A stretch of 64,000 nt of DNA from Microbacterium sp. Leaf320 (GCF_001423485.1 NZ_LMOD01000003.1:124001-188000); one strand, 5' to 3'. Numbered from the stretch's first letter, positions 17,274-26,930 are shown. The notes: generated from the sequence alone by a model not told the origin. Made by a program: numbers and translations.

Positions 17274-18386
17274 TTACGGGGAGTTCGGGGACTCCACCGT
17301 GATGTCGCCGTCGATGATCTGCGTCTGCAGAGCGGCGATCTCGTCGAGCAGGCCGTCGGGCAGGTCGCCCTCGAACGAGCCGAAGCCCGAGAGCTTCACG
17401 CCCTCGTTCTCGAGGGTGCCGACGTACGGAGCCGGGTCGAAGTCGCCCTTCGAGGCTGCGATCGTCGCATCCTGGACCGCGACGTCGATCGCCTTCATGA
17501 TCGAGAAGAGCGTGACGTCGGCCACGGACTCGTCAGCGACCGCGAGGTCGCTGTCGACGCCGATGAGCAGCGTGTCCTTGCCGCTGTCGGCGATCGCCGC
17601 AGCCGCGCTCTGGTAGACGGGACCGCCGACCGGGAGGATGACGTCGACGCCCTGGTCGAGCACGCCCTGAGCCGTCTGCTTGGCCGTGTCGTTCGCGTCG
17701 AAGCCGCCGGTGAAGGAGCCCTTCTGCGTGGCGGTGTCCCAGCCGAAGACCTCGACCGCACCCGACTTGTCCTCGTTGTACTTCTCGACACCGAGCTGGA
17801 AGCCGTCCATGAACACGGCGACCGACGGGATCTGCATTCCGCCGAAGGTGCCGACCTTGTTCACGCCTGCGGCCGACGACCAGCCTGCGGCGGCGTAGCC
17901 ACCGAGGTAGGCGGCCTGAGCCGTGTCGAAGACGAGCGGCTTGATGTTCGGGGCATCGGTGGTGCCGTCGAAGTCGTTGTCCGCATAGTCGTCGATGATC
18001 GCGTAGTCGATCTCGGGGTTGGCGAGTGCCGACTCGACGGTCGCGGCCGAGAGCTTGAACCCGACAGCGACGATCAGCGAGCAGCCCTCCGAGACCGCGG
18101 TCTCGAGGTTCGGCGCGTAGTCGTTGTCGTTCGCCGACTCGAATTCGAGCGGCTTGACGCCGAGCTCGTCAGCGGCGGCGTCCATGCCCTCCTTGGCGGA
18201 CTGGTTGAACGACTTGTCGTTCCAACCGCCGGCGTCGGAGACGAGGCAGGGGAGGAAGTCGGATGCTGCATCCCCGCCCCCGTTGCCGCCCGATTCGGTC
18301 GGAGCCTGGCCACAGCCGGCGAGTGCGAAGACGACGCCCGCGGCGATGGTGGCGCCGAGCAGCTTCTTGGTGGTGGAGATGGTCAA
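17274..18386 (-). CDS. BMP-family nucleoside-binding lipoprotein
   Basis: Extracytoplasmic substrate-binding protein of the Bmp/PnrA family. The 370-residue precursor has a signal peptide with lipobox FALAGC (Cys25). Mature-region motifs include NDKSFNQSAKEG and FDTAQAAYLGGYAAAG, typical of the family. The start is TTG 18386: a GGGAGG ribosome site lies 6 bases upstream, and the nearby ATG at 18391 runs directly into a TGA. It leads the nucleoside transport and salvage run. Confidence 0.92.
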   Translation of the reverse strand: MTISTTKKLLGATIAAGVVFALAGCGQAPTESGGNGGGDAASDFLPCLVSDAGGWNDKSFNQSAKEGMDAAADELGVKPLEFESANDNDYAPNLETAVSEGCSLIVAVGFKLSAATVESALANPEIDYAIIDDYADNDFDGTTDAPNIKPLVFDTAQAAYLGGYAAAGWSSAAGVNKVGTFGGMQIPSVAVFMDGFQLGVEKYNEDKSGAVEVFGWDTATQKGSFTGGFDANDTAKQTAQGVLDQGVDVILPVGGPVYQSAAAAIADSGKDTLLIGVDSDLAVADESVADVTLFSIMKAIDVAVQDATIAASKGDFDPAPYVGTLENEGVKLSGFGSFEGDLPDGLLDEIAALQTQIIDGDITVESPNSP

Positions 18387-18534
18387 CTCATGCCTCCCTC
18401 AACGATCCCGCGGCCCTCGCGGATCGCTCAAAGTTACCTACTGTTTCGACTTTTGTGCATGCCCGCACCCGAGCGGCAATCGAATGGTTACAAAGCTGAA
18501 ACCAAGACAGCCGATGAGCGGCGGTCGGTGCTCA

Positions 18535-19650
18535 TCAGAGCACGTCGCCCCGTCCGGTGAGCTTGAGCGACTCCACGACGCCCTTCACCCGCTGCGCGTG
18601 CTGCACCGTGGTGACCAGCAGAGCGTCAGGGGTGTCGACGACGACGATGTCCTGCACGCCGATGAGGCTGATCACGCGGGACGTCTGACTGACCAGGATG
18701 CCGCTGGCGGCATCCGAGAGCACGCGGGCTTTCGGGCCGAGCACCGCGAGGTCGTTCTTGCGGCCGTTGTTGATGAGCTTCGTGAGCGAGGCGAAGTCCC
18801 CCACGTCGTCCCAGTCGAAGTGGCCGGGCACGACGGCGAGGCGCCCCCGGCGCGCAGCGGGCTCGGCCACCGCGTAGTCGATCGCGATCTTCTTGAGTCC
18901 TGGCCAGATCCGGTCCACCGCCGGGCCGCGACGCTCACGGTCGTCCCACGCCTCGGCGAGTTCGAGGAGCCCGGCGTGCAGGGCGGGCTCGTTCGCGGCG
19001 AGTTCGTCGAGGAGCACGCTCGCCTTGGCGATGAACATGCCGGCGTTCCAGAGATAGTCACGGTCGGCGAGATAGGCCTGGGCGGTCTCGAGGTCGGGCT
19101 TCTCCACGAAGCTCTCGACGAGGGCGGCCTCACGGGCTCCGTCGACGACGAGTTCCGGCCCCTTCTTGATGTAACCGAAGCCGGTCGCGGGCTCTGTGGG
19201 AGAGATGCCGATCGTGCAGATGTACCCCTCACGGGCGACCTCGACCGCGTCGCGGACGGCGAACTCGAACACGCGGGTGCTGCGGATGACGTGGTCGGCG
19301 CTGAACGAGCCGATGATCACGTCGGGGTCACGACGGTGCAGGATCGCCGCCGCGAGCCCGATCGCCGCCGCGGACTCGCGGGGCTCGGATTCGAGGAAGA
19401 CGTTCAGATCAGCGATGCCGGGCAGCTCGGCCTCCACCGCGGCCCGGTGGGCCCGTCCGGTGACCACGGCGATGCGGTCGTGCCCGGCGAGCGGCTCGAG
19501 CCTGTCCCACGTGTCGCGGAGCAGCGAATGCCCGGAACCCGTGAGATCGTGCAGGAACTTCGGGGCGTCGGCACGGGACAGAGGCCACAGGCGGCTGCCG
19601 ATGCCGCCGGCGGGGATCACTGCGTAGAAGTCCTTGATGGGTTGGCTCAC
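18535..19650 (-). CDS. manC: Mannose-1-phosphate guanylyltransferase
   Basis: Makes GDP-mannose from mannose 1-phosphate and GTP for glycan and glycolipid synthesis. The protein has about 371 residues, near the usual length for the short form without an isomerase domain. It starts with the nucleotidyltransferase motif AVIPAGGIGSRLWPLSR and has GFGYIKKG, SFVEKPD, WNAGMFIA and DWDDVGDF. GTG 19650 was chosen because a TACCCT element lies 6 bases upstream and no ribosome site is seen. It is divergent from the sdh operon. Confidence 0.9.
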   Translation of the reverse strand: MSQPIKDFYAVIPAGGIGSRLWPLSRADAPKFLHDLTGSGHSLLRDTWDRLEPLAGHDRIAVVTGRAHRAAVEAELPGIADLNVFLESEPRESAAAIGLAAAILHRRDPDVIIGSFSADHVIRSTRVFEFAVRDAVEVAREGYICTIGISPTEPATGFGYIKKGPELVVDGAREAALVESFVEKPDLETAQAYLADRDYLWNAGMFIAKASVLLDELAANEPALHAGLLELAEAWDDRERRGPAVDRIWPGLKKIAIDYAVAEPAARRGRLAVVPGHFDWDDVGDFASLTKLINNGRKNDLAVLGPKARVLSDAASGILVSQTSRVISLIGVQDIVVVDTPDALLVTTVQHAQRVKGVVESLKLTGRGDVL

Positions 19651-19656
19651 CCTGTC

Positions 19657-19662
19657 AGGGTA
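19657..19662 (-). promoter_or_regulatory. -10 element of a leaderless promoter (manC)
   Basis: On the minus strand TACCCT ends 6 bases before the GTG at 19650. No ribosome site is present. Confidence 0.5.
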
Positions 19663-19731
19663 TCCCGACGGAACATCTCGACATCGAGACACTTAGGCTC
19701 CCCTTCGTCGCCCACGGGCGCCACACGGGAA

Positions 19732-19737
19732 TAGGAT
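19732..19737 (+). promoter_or_regulatory. Candidate -10 element for the sdh operon
   Basis: TAGGAT lies about 90 bases before the sdhC GTG, which has its own strong ribosome site (AGGGAGG), so this would give a conventional leader. No clear -35 is seen. Confidence 0.35.
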
Positions 19738-19826
19738 GGTGTCCGATCGGCCGTGCCTGGCAGCAGGCTCATGCTTGGACCACGCATCGCACGCGACCGA
19801 GTCACATCGATCCAGGGAGGACGACC

Positions 19827-20261
19827 GTGTCCACAAGCGCTCGCTTGACACCGTCGATTTCGGAAACCACTTCCAAGACACCTCGTGGCACCCTCTACCG
19901 GGGTCGCGAAGGCATGTGGTCGTGGGTGCTTCACCGCATCACCGGAGTCGCCATCTTCTTCTTCCTGTTGGTGCATGTGCTCGACACTGCACTCATCAGG
20001 GTGTCCCCCGAGGCGTACAACGCCGTCATCGGCACCTACAAGAACCCGATCATGGCGCTCGGCGAGGTCGTGCTGGTCGCCGGCATCGTGTTCCATGCGA
20101 TGAACGGCCTCCGCATCATCGCCGTCGACTTCTGGTCGAAGGGCGCCAAGTACCAGCGCCAGCTGTTCTGGGGTGTGCTCGCGGTGTGGGTCGTGATCAT
20201 GGCCGGCTTCGTGCCGCGTCACCTCGCACTCGCGTTCGCCGGCTTCGGAGGAGGACACTGA
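19827..20261 (+). CDS. sdhC: Succinate dehydrogenase cytochrome b subunit
   Basis: Membrane anchor of complex II. The 144-residue protein has a polar N-terminus, then SWVLHRITGVAIFFFLLVH, the SdhC signature with a candidate haem/quinone-site His, and three transmembrane helices. GTG 19827 follows the ribosome site CAGGGAGG. The stop overlaps sdhD by one base. Gene order sdhCDAB is the usual actinobacterial order. Confidence 0.94.
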   Translation: MSTSARLTPSISETTSKTPRGTLYRGREGMWSWVLHRITGVAIFFFLLVHVLDTALIRVSPEAYNAVIGTYKNPIMALGEVVLVAGIVFHAMNGLRIIAVDFWSKGAKYQRQLFWGVLAVWVVIMAGFVPRHLALAFAGFGGGH

Positions 20262-20704
20262 TGACCGCTCAGACTGTCGCCGCTCCCGTCCGCCGTCAGC
20301 GCGGATTCAACCTCGAGAAGTGGGGCTGGCTCTTCATGCGCGGCTCCGGCGTGCTGCTGGTCGTGCTGATCTTCGGCCACCTGTTCATCAACCTGATGGT
20401 CGGGGAAGGCATCCACGCCCTGGACTTCGCTTTCATCGCGGGAAAGTTCGCCACGCCGTTCTGGCAGTGGTGGGACGTCATCATGCTCTGGCTGGCTCTG
20501 ATCCACGGCGCCAACGGCATGCGGACGATCGTCAACGACTACGTCACGAACAACACCGCTCGCAAGGCTCTGACCTGGGCCCTGGGCCTGGCAGCAGCCC
20601 TGCTCATCATCCTCGGCACCCTGGTCGTCTTCACGTTCGACCCGTGCCTCGGCGTGACCGAGACGAGCACGCTGTGGGAACAGTGCCAGACGCTGGGCAA
20701 GTAG
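20261..20704 (+). CDS. sdhD: Succinate dehydrogenase membrane anchor subunit
   Basis: The 147-residue protein has three predicted helices ([19 protein letters not shown], the [17 protein letters not shown] region and a C-terminal Ala/Leu-rich segment). Histidines in the first two (GHLF and LIHGANGM) fit haem or quinone ligation. ATG 20261 overlaps the sdhC stop. SdhC and SdhD hold the flavoprotein and iron-sulfur subunits on the membrane. Confidence 0.92.
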   Translation: MTAQTVAAPVRRQRGFNLEKWGWLFMRGSGVLLVVLIFGHLFINLMVGEGIHALDFAFIAGKFATPFWQWWDVIMLWLALIHGANGMRTIVNDYVTNNTARKALTWALGLAAALLIILGTLVVFTFDPCLGVTETSTLWEQCQTLGK

Positions 20705-20723
20705 AAGAGAAGGCATACGAGAA

Positions 20724-22550
20724 GTGACTACCGAGACCCAGGATTCCGTCGTGCGCGACGGTGTGCACTACCACCAGTTCGACATCGTCATCGTGGGCGC
20801 CGGCGGCGCCGGCATGCGAGCGGCCATCGAGGCCGGCTCCGGCGCGAACACCGCGGTCATCTCCAAGCTCTACCCGACGCGTTCGCACACCGGTGCGGCG
20901 CAGGGCGGCATGGCGGCTGCGCTCGCGAACGTCGAAGAGGACAGCTGGGAGTGGCATACCTTCGACACCGTCAAGGGCGGCGACTACCTCGTCGACCAGG
21001 ACGCTGCGGAGATTCTCGCGAAGGAGGCCATCGACGCGGTCATCGACCTCGAGAACATGGGTCTGCCGTTCAACCGCACGCCCGAGGGCAAGATCGACCA
21101 GCGTCGCTTCGGCGGCCACACCGCCGAGCACGGCAAGACCCCGGTCCGCCGCGCCTGCTACGCGGCCGACCGCACCGGTCACATGATCCTGCAGACGCTG
21201 TTCCAGAACTGCGTCAAGCTCGGCATCAACTTCTTCAACGAGTTCTACGTGCTCGACCTGCTCACGGTGAAGGACGCCGACGGCAAGACCCAGGTCTCGG
21301 GCGTCGTCGCCTACGACCTCTCGACCGGCGAGCTGCACGTCTTCCAGGCCAAGGCCGTCATCTTCGCGACCGGCGGTTTCGGCAAGATCTTCAAGACGAC
21401 CTCGAACGCCCACACCCTCACCGGTGACGGCGTCGGCATCGTCTGGCGCAAGGGCCTCCCCCTCGAAGACCTCGAGTTCTTCCAGTTCCATCCCACCGGA
21501 CTCGCCGGCCTCGGCATCCTCCTCACGGAGGGCGCGCGAGGAGAGGGCGCGATCCTGCGCAACGCCTCGGGCGAGCGCTTCATGGAGCGCTACGCCCCGA
21601 CCATCAAGGACCTCGCTCCCCGTGACATCGTCGCGCGCTGCATGGTCCAGGAGGTCGCGGAGGGTCGCGGCGCAGGTCCCCACAAGGATTACGTGCTGCT
21701 GGACTGCACGCACCTGGGCGCCGAAGTCCTCGAGACCAAGCTCCCCGACATCACCGAGTTCGCCCGCACCTACCTGGGCGTCGACCCGGTCGTCGAGCCC
21801 GTGCCGGTCATGCCCACCGCGCACTACGCGATGGGCGGCATCCCGACCAACAACAACGGCGAGGTCCTGGCCGACAACGACACCGTCGTCCCCGGTCTGT
21901 ACGCCGCGGGCGAGTGCGCCTGCGTCTCGGTGCACGGCGCCAACCGCCTCGGCACCAACTCGCTGCTCGACATCAACGTGTTCGGCAAGCGCTCTGGGCG
22001 CAACGCGGTCGAGTACGTCAAGACCGCCGAGTTCGTGCCGCTCCCGGAGAACCCGGCCGCCTTCGTGTCCGACATGCTCGAGGGACTGCGCAACAACCAG
22101 GGCACCGAGCGCATCGCGGTGCTCCGCAAGGCGCTGCAGGACGAGATGGACAAGGGCGCGCAGGTGTTCCGCACGCACGACTCCCTCCAGCACGTGCTCG
22201 GCGTCATCGCCGAGCTGCGCGAGCGCTACAAGAACGTGCACGTCGACGACAAGGGCAAGCGGTTCAACACCGACCTGCTCGAGGCCGTCGAGCTGGGCTT
22301 CCTCCTCGACATCGCCGAGGTCGTCGTCTACGCCGCGCAGAACCGCGAGGAGAGCCGTGGCGGCCACATGCGCGACGACTTCCCGACGCGCGACGACGAG
22401 AAGTACATGAAGCACACGATGGCCTACCTGACGGGCGATCCGCACTCCTCCACCCCGAGCGACCACATCAAGCTCGACTGGAAGCCCGTCGTGTTCACCA
22501 AGAACGACCAGGGCGAATTGAACTACCCGCCGATGGAGAGGAAGTACTGA
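20724..22550 (+). CDS. sdhA: Succinate dehydrogenase flavoprotein subunit
   Basis: Oxidises succinate to fumarate. The 608-residue protein has the FAD-binding start [18 protein letters not shown], the covalent-FAD region [11 protein letters not shown], an active-site region around FHPTGLAG and the C-terminal capping segment [16 protein letters not shown] 20724 has only a weak ribosome site (AAGG further upstream), so coupling to sdhD 19 bases upstream may help. Confidence 0.96.
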   Translation: MTTETQDSVVRDGVHYHQFDIVIVGAGGAGMRAAIEAGSGANTAVISKLYPTRSHTGAAQGGMAAALANVEEDSWEWHTFDTVKGGDYLVDQDAAEILAKEAIDAVIDLENMGLPFNRTPEGKIDQRRFGGHTAEHGKTPVRRACYAADRTGHMILQTLFQNCVKLGINFFNEFYVLDLLTVKDADGKTQVSGVVAYDLSTGELHVFQAKAVIFATGGFGKIFKTTSNAHTLTGDGVGIVWRKGLPLEDLEFFQFHPTGLAGLGILLTEGARGEGAILRNASGERFMERYAPTIKDLAPRDIVARCMVQEVAEGRGAGPHKDYVLLDCTHLGAEVLETKLPDITEFARTYLGVDPVVEPVPVMPTAHYAMGGIPTNNNGEVLADNDTVVPGLYAAGECACVSVHGANRLGTNSLLDINVFGKRSGRNAVEYVKTAEFVPLPENPAAFVSDMLEGLRNNQGTERIAVLRKALQDEMDKGAQVFRTHDSLQHVLGVIAELRERYKNVHVDDKGKRFNTDLLEAVELGFLLDIAEVVVYAAQNREESRGGHMRDDFPTRDDEKYMKHTMAYLTGDPHSSTPSDHIKLDWKPVVFTKNDQGELNYPPMERKY

Positions 22551-22552
22551 GC

Positions 22553-23320
22553 ATGTCCAACGCCATCGCTGAAGCTCCCGCTGACACGACCGAAGAGACC
22601 GGCATCCAGTCCTTCATCGTCACGTTCAACATCCGCCGGTTCGACCCCGAGGTCGACGCCGAGCCGCACTGGGTCGACTACGACGTGGAGCTGTACTCGA
22701 CCGACCGCGTGCTCGACGCGCTGCACAAGATCAAGTGGGAAGTCGACGGCTCGCTCACGTTCCGCCGATCCTGCGCCCACGGCATCTGCGGTTCCGACGC
22801 CATGCGCATCAACGGCCGCAACCGCCTCGCCTGCAAGACGCTGATCAAGGACCTCGACATCTCGAAGCCGATCTACGTCGAGGCGATCAAGGGTCTGCCC
22901 CTCGAGAAGGACCTCGTCGTCGACATGGAGCCGTTCTTCGCCTCCTACCGCGAGGTGCAGCCCTTCCTCGTCGCCAACTCGGTGCCCGAGAAGGGCAAGG
23001 AGCGCGTCCAGACGATCGCCGATCGCGAGATCTTCGACGACACGACCAAGTGCATCCTGTGCGCCGCGTGCACCTCGTCGTGCCCCGTCTTCTGGACCGA
23101 CGGCCAGTACTTCGGCCCGGCCGCGATCGTGAACGCGCACCGCTTCATCTTCGACTCGCGTGACGACAACGCCGCAGTGCGCCTCGACATCCTCAACGAC
23201 AAGGAGGGAGTGTGGCGTTGCCGCACGACCTTCAACTGCTCCGAGGCGTGCCCCCGTGGCATCGAGGTCACCAAGGCCATCGCCGAGGTCAAGCAGGCCG
23301 TGCTGCGCGGGCGTCCCTGA
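22553..23320 (+). CDS. sdhB: Succinate dehydrogenase iron-sulfur subunit
   Basis: Carries electrons from FAD to quinone. The 255-residue protein has the [2Fe-2S] site SCAHGICGSDAM plus a later Cys (NRLAC), then CILCAACTSSCP and CRTTFNCSEACP for the [4Fe-4S] and [3Fe-4S] clusters. ATG 22553 starts 2 bases after the sdhA stop; GGAGAGGAAG inside the sdhA end is the ribosome site. It is the last gene before a strong terminator. Confidence 0.96.
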   Translation: MSNAIAEAPADTTEETGIQSFIVTFNIRRFDPEVDAEPHWVDYDVELYSTDRVLDALHKIKWEVDGSLTFRRSCAHGICGSDAMRINGRNRLACKTLIKDLDISKPIYVEAIKGLPLEKDLVVDMEPFFASYREVQPFLVANSVPEKGKERVQTIADREIFDDTTKCILCAACTSSCPVFWTDGQYFGPAAIVNAHRFIFDSRDDNAAVRLDILNDKEGVWRCRTTFNCSEACPRGIEVTKAIAEVKQAVLRGRP

Positions 23321-23343
23321 TCTCAGTCGCACTTCTCGGAATG

Positions 23344-23379
23344 AAGAGGGCGGGCTCCCCACGGGGATCCCGCCCTCTT
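23344..23379 (+). terminator. Terminator of the sdh operon
   Basis: An 11-bp arm pair (23344-23354 with 23369-23379) continues into an inner 5-bp stem and is followed by a T-rich CTTTCGTCG segment. The -10 of the next gene begins only 13 bases later. Confidence 0.85.
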
Positions 23380-23391
23380 TCGTCGTGTGGA

Positions 23392-23397
23392 TAAGGT
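23392..23397 (+). promoter_or_regulatory. -10 element of a leaderless promoter (YihY gene)
   Basis: TAAGGT ends 6 bases before the GTG at 23404. The position where a -35 would sit overlaps the sdh terminator. Confidence 0.5.
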
Positions 23398-23403
23398 GAA
23401 GAC

Positions 23404-24609
23404 GTGCCAGATCCCGATCCCGCGGCGTCAGAGTCGGGCCGCCTCGACGCGGCCGTCGAACGTGCGACCGCACTGACGAGACGTACGCTGGGCCTTTTCC
23501 CGGTGCGAGTCTGGCGTCACTTCCTGCAGCACAACGGATTCCTGCTCGCCGCGGGCGTGAGCTATCAGGCGCTGTTCGCGATCTTCGCGGCGATCTACCT
23601 CGCCTTCGCGATCGCCGGCCTCTGGCTCGGAGGCAGCAGCGATGCGGTCGACGGCATGATCGACATCGTCAACAGCTACATCCCGAATCTGATCCAGGAT
23701 CAGGGCGGGGTGTTCACCCCGGACCAGGTGCAGGAGATCGCGGCCAGCACGACGGGGATCCTGAGCATCACCGGTCTGATCGCCCTCGGAACGGTGATCT
23801 GGACCGCCATCGGATGGGTGACGTTCTCTCGACGCGCGACCAGGGACATCTTCGGTCTGCCGCCCGACCGCCGCAGCTACATCATCCTGAAGGCGCGCGA
23901 CCTGCTGGCCGCGCTGATCTTCGGCGTCTCGCTGATCGTCGGCTCGCTGCTCAGCTCTGCAAGCGCCGTCGCGCTGGCCTGGATCCTCAGCCTCCTCGGC
24001 TGGGGTGCAGCCCTCGACGGCCTGACCAGCATCCGCATCGGCACAGTGCTGGTGTCCTTCGCGGTGCTGTCGGCCGCACTCGCGGCGATGGTCCGCTTCC
24101 TCACCGGCACGTCTCTGCACTGGGGCACGATCTGGCCCGGTGCCCTCCTCGGGGGCGGGGCGATGACGATCCTCCAGTTCGGCGCGGGGTTCCTCCTGAG
24201 CTACACCCCGTCGAATCCGCTGCTCGCCACATTCGCGATCTTCATCGGCCTTCTGCTGTGGTTCCGGGTCAACGGCGTGGTGATGCTGGTGGCGTCGTCG
24301 TGGATCGCGGTCAGCGCCCAGGACCGTGATCTCCCGCTGCTGTCCCAGACCGAGGCGGAGCGACGGCTGGCGGAGTATCAGACGCTGCTGCAGGCTGCGC
24401 GGATCCGGGTGCGCGAAGCGCAGGCCGATCGCGACGACGCGCCGTGGTACCGCTCCTGGCAGAGCGAACGCGCCCTGCGTGCGGCCGAGAAGGAGCTCGA
24501 GTCCCTCGAGGAATCCGCTCCCCCTCCCGTCGACGAGAGCACCCCCTTCGCCCAGCGTCTCCTCGCGGAGCTGCAGCGTCCGTCCAAGGATGTCGGCGGC
24601 CCTCGTTAG
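23404..24609 (+). CDS. YihY/virulence factor BrkB family membrane protein
   Basis: The 401-residue protein matches the YihY/UPF0761 family: a cytoplasmic N-terminus with FPVRVWRHFLQHNGFLLAAGVSYQALF, then about six transmembrane helices to residue 310. A charged C-terminal tail (about 315-401) is rich in Glu, Arg and Ala and likely forms a coiled coil. The function of this family is not settled; the old RNase BN label is known to be wrong. It is transcribed on its own and followed closely by xth. Confidence 0.85.
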   Translation: MPDPDPAASESGRLDAAVERATALTRRTLGLFPVRVWRHFLQHNGFLLAAGVSYQALFAIFAAIYLAFAIAGLWLGGSSDAVDGMIDIVNSYIPNLIQDQGGVFTPDQVQEIAASTTGILSITGLIALGTVIWTAIGWVTFSRRATRDIFGLPPDRRSYIILKARDLLAALIFGVSLIVGSLLSSASAVALAWILSLLGWGAALDGLTSIRIGTVLVSFAVLSAALAAMVRFLTGTSLHWGTIWPGALLGGGAMTILQFGAGFLLSYTPSNPLLATFAIFIGLLLWFRVNGVVMLVASSWIAVSAQDRDLPLLSQTEAERRLAEYQTLLQAARIRVREAQADRDDAPWYRSWQSERALRAAEKELESLEESAPPPVDESTPFAQRLLAELQRPSKDVGGPR

Positions 24610-24612
24610 GCT
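24607..24612 (+). promoter_or_regulatory. -10 element of a leaderless promoter (exonuclease III)
   Basis: TAGGCT overlaps the stop codon of the previous gene and ends 7 bases before ATG 24620. Confidence 0.5.
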
Positions 24613-24619
24613 TGTGGGC

Positions 24620-25462
24620 ATGCCTCATCTGCGTATCGCCTCGGTCAATGTCAACGGAATCCGAGCGGCGGCTCGCAACGGCATGAGCGGCTGGCTCGAT
24701 GCGGCCGATGTCGACATCCTGACCCTGCAAGAGGTGCGCGGGCAGGACGAGCACCTCGAAGCCGCGCTCCCCGGCTGGACGTTCGTGCACGACGAGGCGA
24801 CGGCCAAGGGCCGCGCCGGTGTGGCGATCGCCAGCCGCGTGCCGGCGATCGCATCGCGCACCGACTTCGGCGACGTCGACTTCGACTCGAAGGGCCGGTG
24901 GATCGAGGCCGACTTCCAGATCGGCGATCGCCCGCTCACCGTGGTCAGCGCCTACGTGCACAGCGGCGAGGCCGACACTCCGAAGCAGGAGGAGAAGTGG
25001 AAGTTCCTCGATGCTTTCGGCATCCGGCTCGCAGAGCTCGGCCAGGCTGACGACGCGCTCGCCCTCGTCACCGGCGATCTGAACGTCGGGCACCGCGAGC
25101 TCGACATCAAGAACTGGCGTGGCAATCGCAAGAAGGCCGGGTTCCTACCCCGCGAACGCGCGTACTTCGACCGCTTCCTCGGTGCGGCAGGAGAGGCCGT
25201 CGAGGGAGTCGACGGATCCATTGGCACCGGACTCGGCTGGATCGACGTCGGACGCGCCTTCCACGGCGAGGTGGAGGGCCCGTACACCTGGTGGTCGATG
25301 CGCGGTCAGGCCTTCGACAACGACTCCGGGTGGCGGATCGACTACCACCTGGCGACCCCCGCGCTCGCGGAGCGAGCGACCGCCTACCACGTCGCTCGCG
25401 CAGCCGCTTACGACCAGCGGTGGAGCGACCACGCGCCGGTCGTGGTCGACTACACCTACTGA
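24620..25462 (+). CDS. xth: Exodeoxyribonuclease III (AP endonuclease)
   Basis: Base-excision repair enzyme that cuts at abasic sites and degrades DNA 3' to 5'. The 280-residue protein starts LRIASVNVNGIRAAARNGM and has LTLQEVRGQD, TGDLNVGH and WSDHAPVVV, which hold the metal and catalytic residues of the exonuclease/endonuclease/phosphatase fold. Start at ATG 24620 is supported by the conserved N-terminus and the TAGGCT element 7 bases before it; the frame upstream is a shadow of the YihY gene. Confidence 0.93.
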   Translation: MPHLRIASVNVNGIRAAARNGMSGWLDAADVDILTLQEVRGQDEHLEAALPGWTFVHDEATAKGRAGVAIASRVPAIASRTDFGDVDFDSKGRWIEADFQIGDRPLTVVSAYVHSGEADTPKQEEKWKFLDAFGIRLAELGQADDALALVTGDLNVGHRELDIKNWRGNRKKAGFLPRERAYFDRFLGAAGEAVEGVDGSIGTGLGWIDVGRAFHGEVEGPYTWWSMRGQAFDNDSGWRIDYHLATPALAERATAYHVARAAAYDQRWSDHAPVVVDYTY

Positions 25463-25494
25463 CGACCTGCGCGGCCCGACGACCTGCGCGGCGA
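25461..25494. repeat. Tandem 17-bp duplication after xth
   Basis: Two 17-bp units beginning GACGACCTGCGCGGC (the last two bases differ) start at the xth stop codon. No function is evident. Confidence 0.8.
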
Positions 25495-25517
25495 ACGTCG
25501 GCGACCTCGGGCAGAGA

Positions 25518-25850
25518 TCAGGCCGTGACCAGAGCGACGATCAACCCGGCCGCGACCGCGAGGTAACAGAGCATGCTCCACAGATAGGCCGCTCCGCGGT
25601 GCGCGCGAGGGAAGACGAGCGGAACCGCGATCGCGACGAGGATGCCGGTGACGAGCGCGAGGAACGTGCCGAAGATCATCCCGTAGCCATGCGGGTCTCC
25701 GCTCGTCCACCCGAACCGGCTGCTCAGCGCCATCCACGCGAGCAGCACGAAAGGTGCGCCGAACAGCACCGTCAGGACGACGCCGATGATGCGGGAGAGG
25801 ACATCCCGACGGCCCCCGGGGACGCCGGCGGATTCAGGGGCAGTCGTCAT
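25518..25850 (-). CDS. Hypothetical membrane protein
   Basis: The 110-residue protein has a short polar N-terminus and three predicted transmembrane helices (around VLTVLFGAPFVLLAWMA, GTFLALVTGILVAIAVPLV and LWSMLCYLAVAAGLIVAL). No known domain is recognised. ATG 25850 has a GGGGGAG ribosome site; a start 45 bases upstream would cross the trpS promoter region. It is divergent from trpS and convergent with xth. Confidence 0.65.
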   Translation of the reverse strand: MTTAPESAGVPGGRRDVLSRIIGVVLTVLFGAPFVLLAWMALSSRFGWTSGDPHGYGMIFGTFLALVTGILVAIAVPLVFPRAHRGAAYLWSMLCYLAVAAGLIVALVTA

Positions 25851-25894
25851 GAGGCGAGTCTCCCCCGCGGGCTCGCGCATCACCACCACCCCCA

Positions 25895-25900
25895 TAGGAT
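25895..25900 (+). promoter_or_regulatory. -10 element of a leaderless promoter (trpS)
   Basis: TAGGAT ends 7 bases before GTG 25908, with no ribosome site between. Confidence 0.55.
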
Positions 25901-25907
25901 TGATACC

Positions 25908-26912
25908 GTGACGAAACCTCGCCTCTACTCAGGAATGCAGCCCTCCGCCGACTCTCTGCAGATCGGCAACTACATCGGGGCGCTCCTGCAGTGGCGAGAC
26001 CTGCAGAGCTCCTACGACGCCTACTTCTCGGTCGTCGACCTGCATGCGCTGACCGTCGCGCAGGACCCGGCGGAGCTTCGCGAGAAGACCCGCCGCACCG
26101 CCGCGCAGTACATCGCCGCGGGCATCGAGCCGTCCCTCTCGACGCTCTACGTGCAGTCGCACGTGCGCGCCCACGCGGAGCTCGCCTGGATCCTCTCCAC
26201 GATCACCGGGTTCGGCGAGGCCGGACGGATGACGCAGTTCAAGGACAAGTCCGCCCGCTACGGCGCCGACGCCACGAGCGTCGGCCTGTTCACGTACCCC
26301 GTCCTGATGGCGGCCGACATCCTGCTCTATCAGACCGATGTCGTGCCCGTCGGCGACGACCAGAAGCAGCATGTCGAACTCACCCGTGATCTCGCCGATC
26401 GGTTCAACTCGCGCTTCGGCGAGACGTTCGTCGTGCCCCGACCGGTGATCCAGAAGGACACGGCGCGCATCTACGATCTGCAGAATCCGACGTCGAAGAT
26501 GTCGAAGTCCGCCGAGAGCGATGCGGGCGTGCTCTGGATGCTCGATGACCCGGCGAAGTCGGCGAAGAAGATCATGCGTGCCGTCACCGACAACGAGGGC
26601 TCCGTGCGCTTCGACCGCGAGAACAAGCCCGGCGTCTCGAACCTGCTCACGATCTACGCCGCCCTGTCGGGTCGCCAGGTGCCGGCCATCGAAGACGAGT
26701 ACGCAGGTCGCGGCTACGGAGACTTCAAGAAGGGTCTCGCTGAGGTCGTCGTGAACGAGTTCGAGCCGGTCCGCGCCCGCGCACTCGAGCTCCTCGACGA
26801 CCCCGCTGAGCTCGATCGGATCCTCGCGGCGAACGCCGCCAAGGCCGACGCCGTCGCCGACGCGACTCTCGCCGCCGTGTACGACCGGGTCGGTCTGCTT
26901 CGTCGCATCTGA
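25908..26912 (+). CDS. trpS: Tryptophanyl-tRNA synthetase
   Basis: Charges tRNA-Trp. The 334-residue protein is a class I synthetase of normal bacterial length. SGMQPSADSLQIGNYIGAL contains the HIGH-like motif, and TSKMSKSAES contains the KMSKS loop; a GDDQKQHVELTRD segment lies between. GTG 25908 was chosen because the conserved sequence begins two codons later and a TAGGAT element is 7 bases upstream. No T-box or attenuator is visible, as expected for a leaderless mRNA. Confidence 0.95.
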   Translation: MTKPRLYSGMQPSADSLQIGNYIGALLQWRDLQSSYDAYFSVVDLHALTVAQDPAELREKTRRTAAQYIAAGIEPSLSTLYVQSHVRAHAELAWILSTITGFGEAGRMTQFKDKSARYGADATSVGLFTYPVLMAADILLYQTDVVPVGDDQKQHVELTRDLADRFNSRFGETFVVPRPVIQKDTARIYDLQNPTSKMSKSAESDAGVLWMLDDPAKSAKKIMRAVTDNEGSVRFDRENKPGVSNLLTIYAALSGRQVPAIEDEYAGRGYGDFKKGLAEVVVNEFEPVRARALELLDDPAELDRILAANAAKADAVADATLAAVYDRVGLLRRI

Positions 26913-26924
26913 CACGACCGGCCA

Positions 26925-26930
26925 TAGGAT
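26925..26930 (+). promoter_or_regulatory. -10 element of a leaderless promoter (proline-rich protein)
   Basis: TAGGAT ends 6 bases before GTG 26937. It closely resembles the trpS element 1 kb upstream. Confidence 0.55.
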
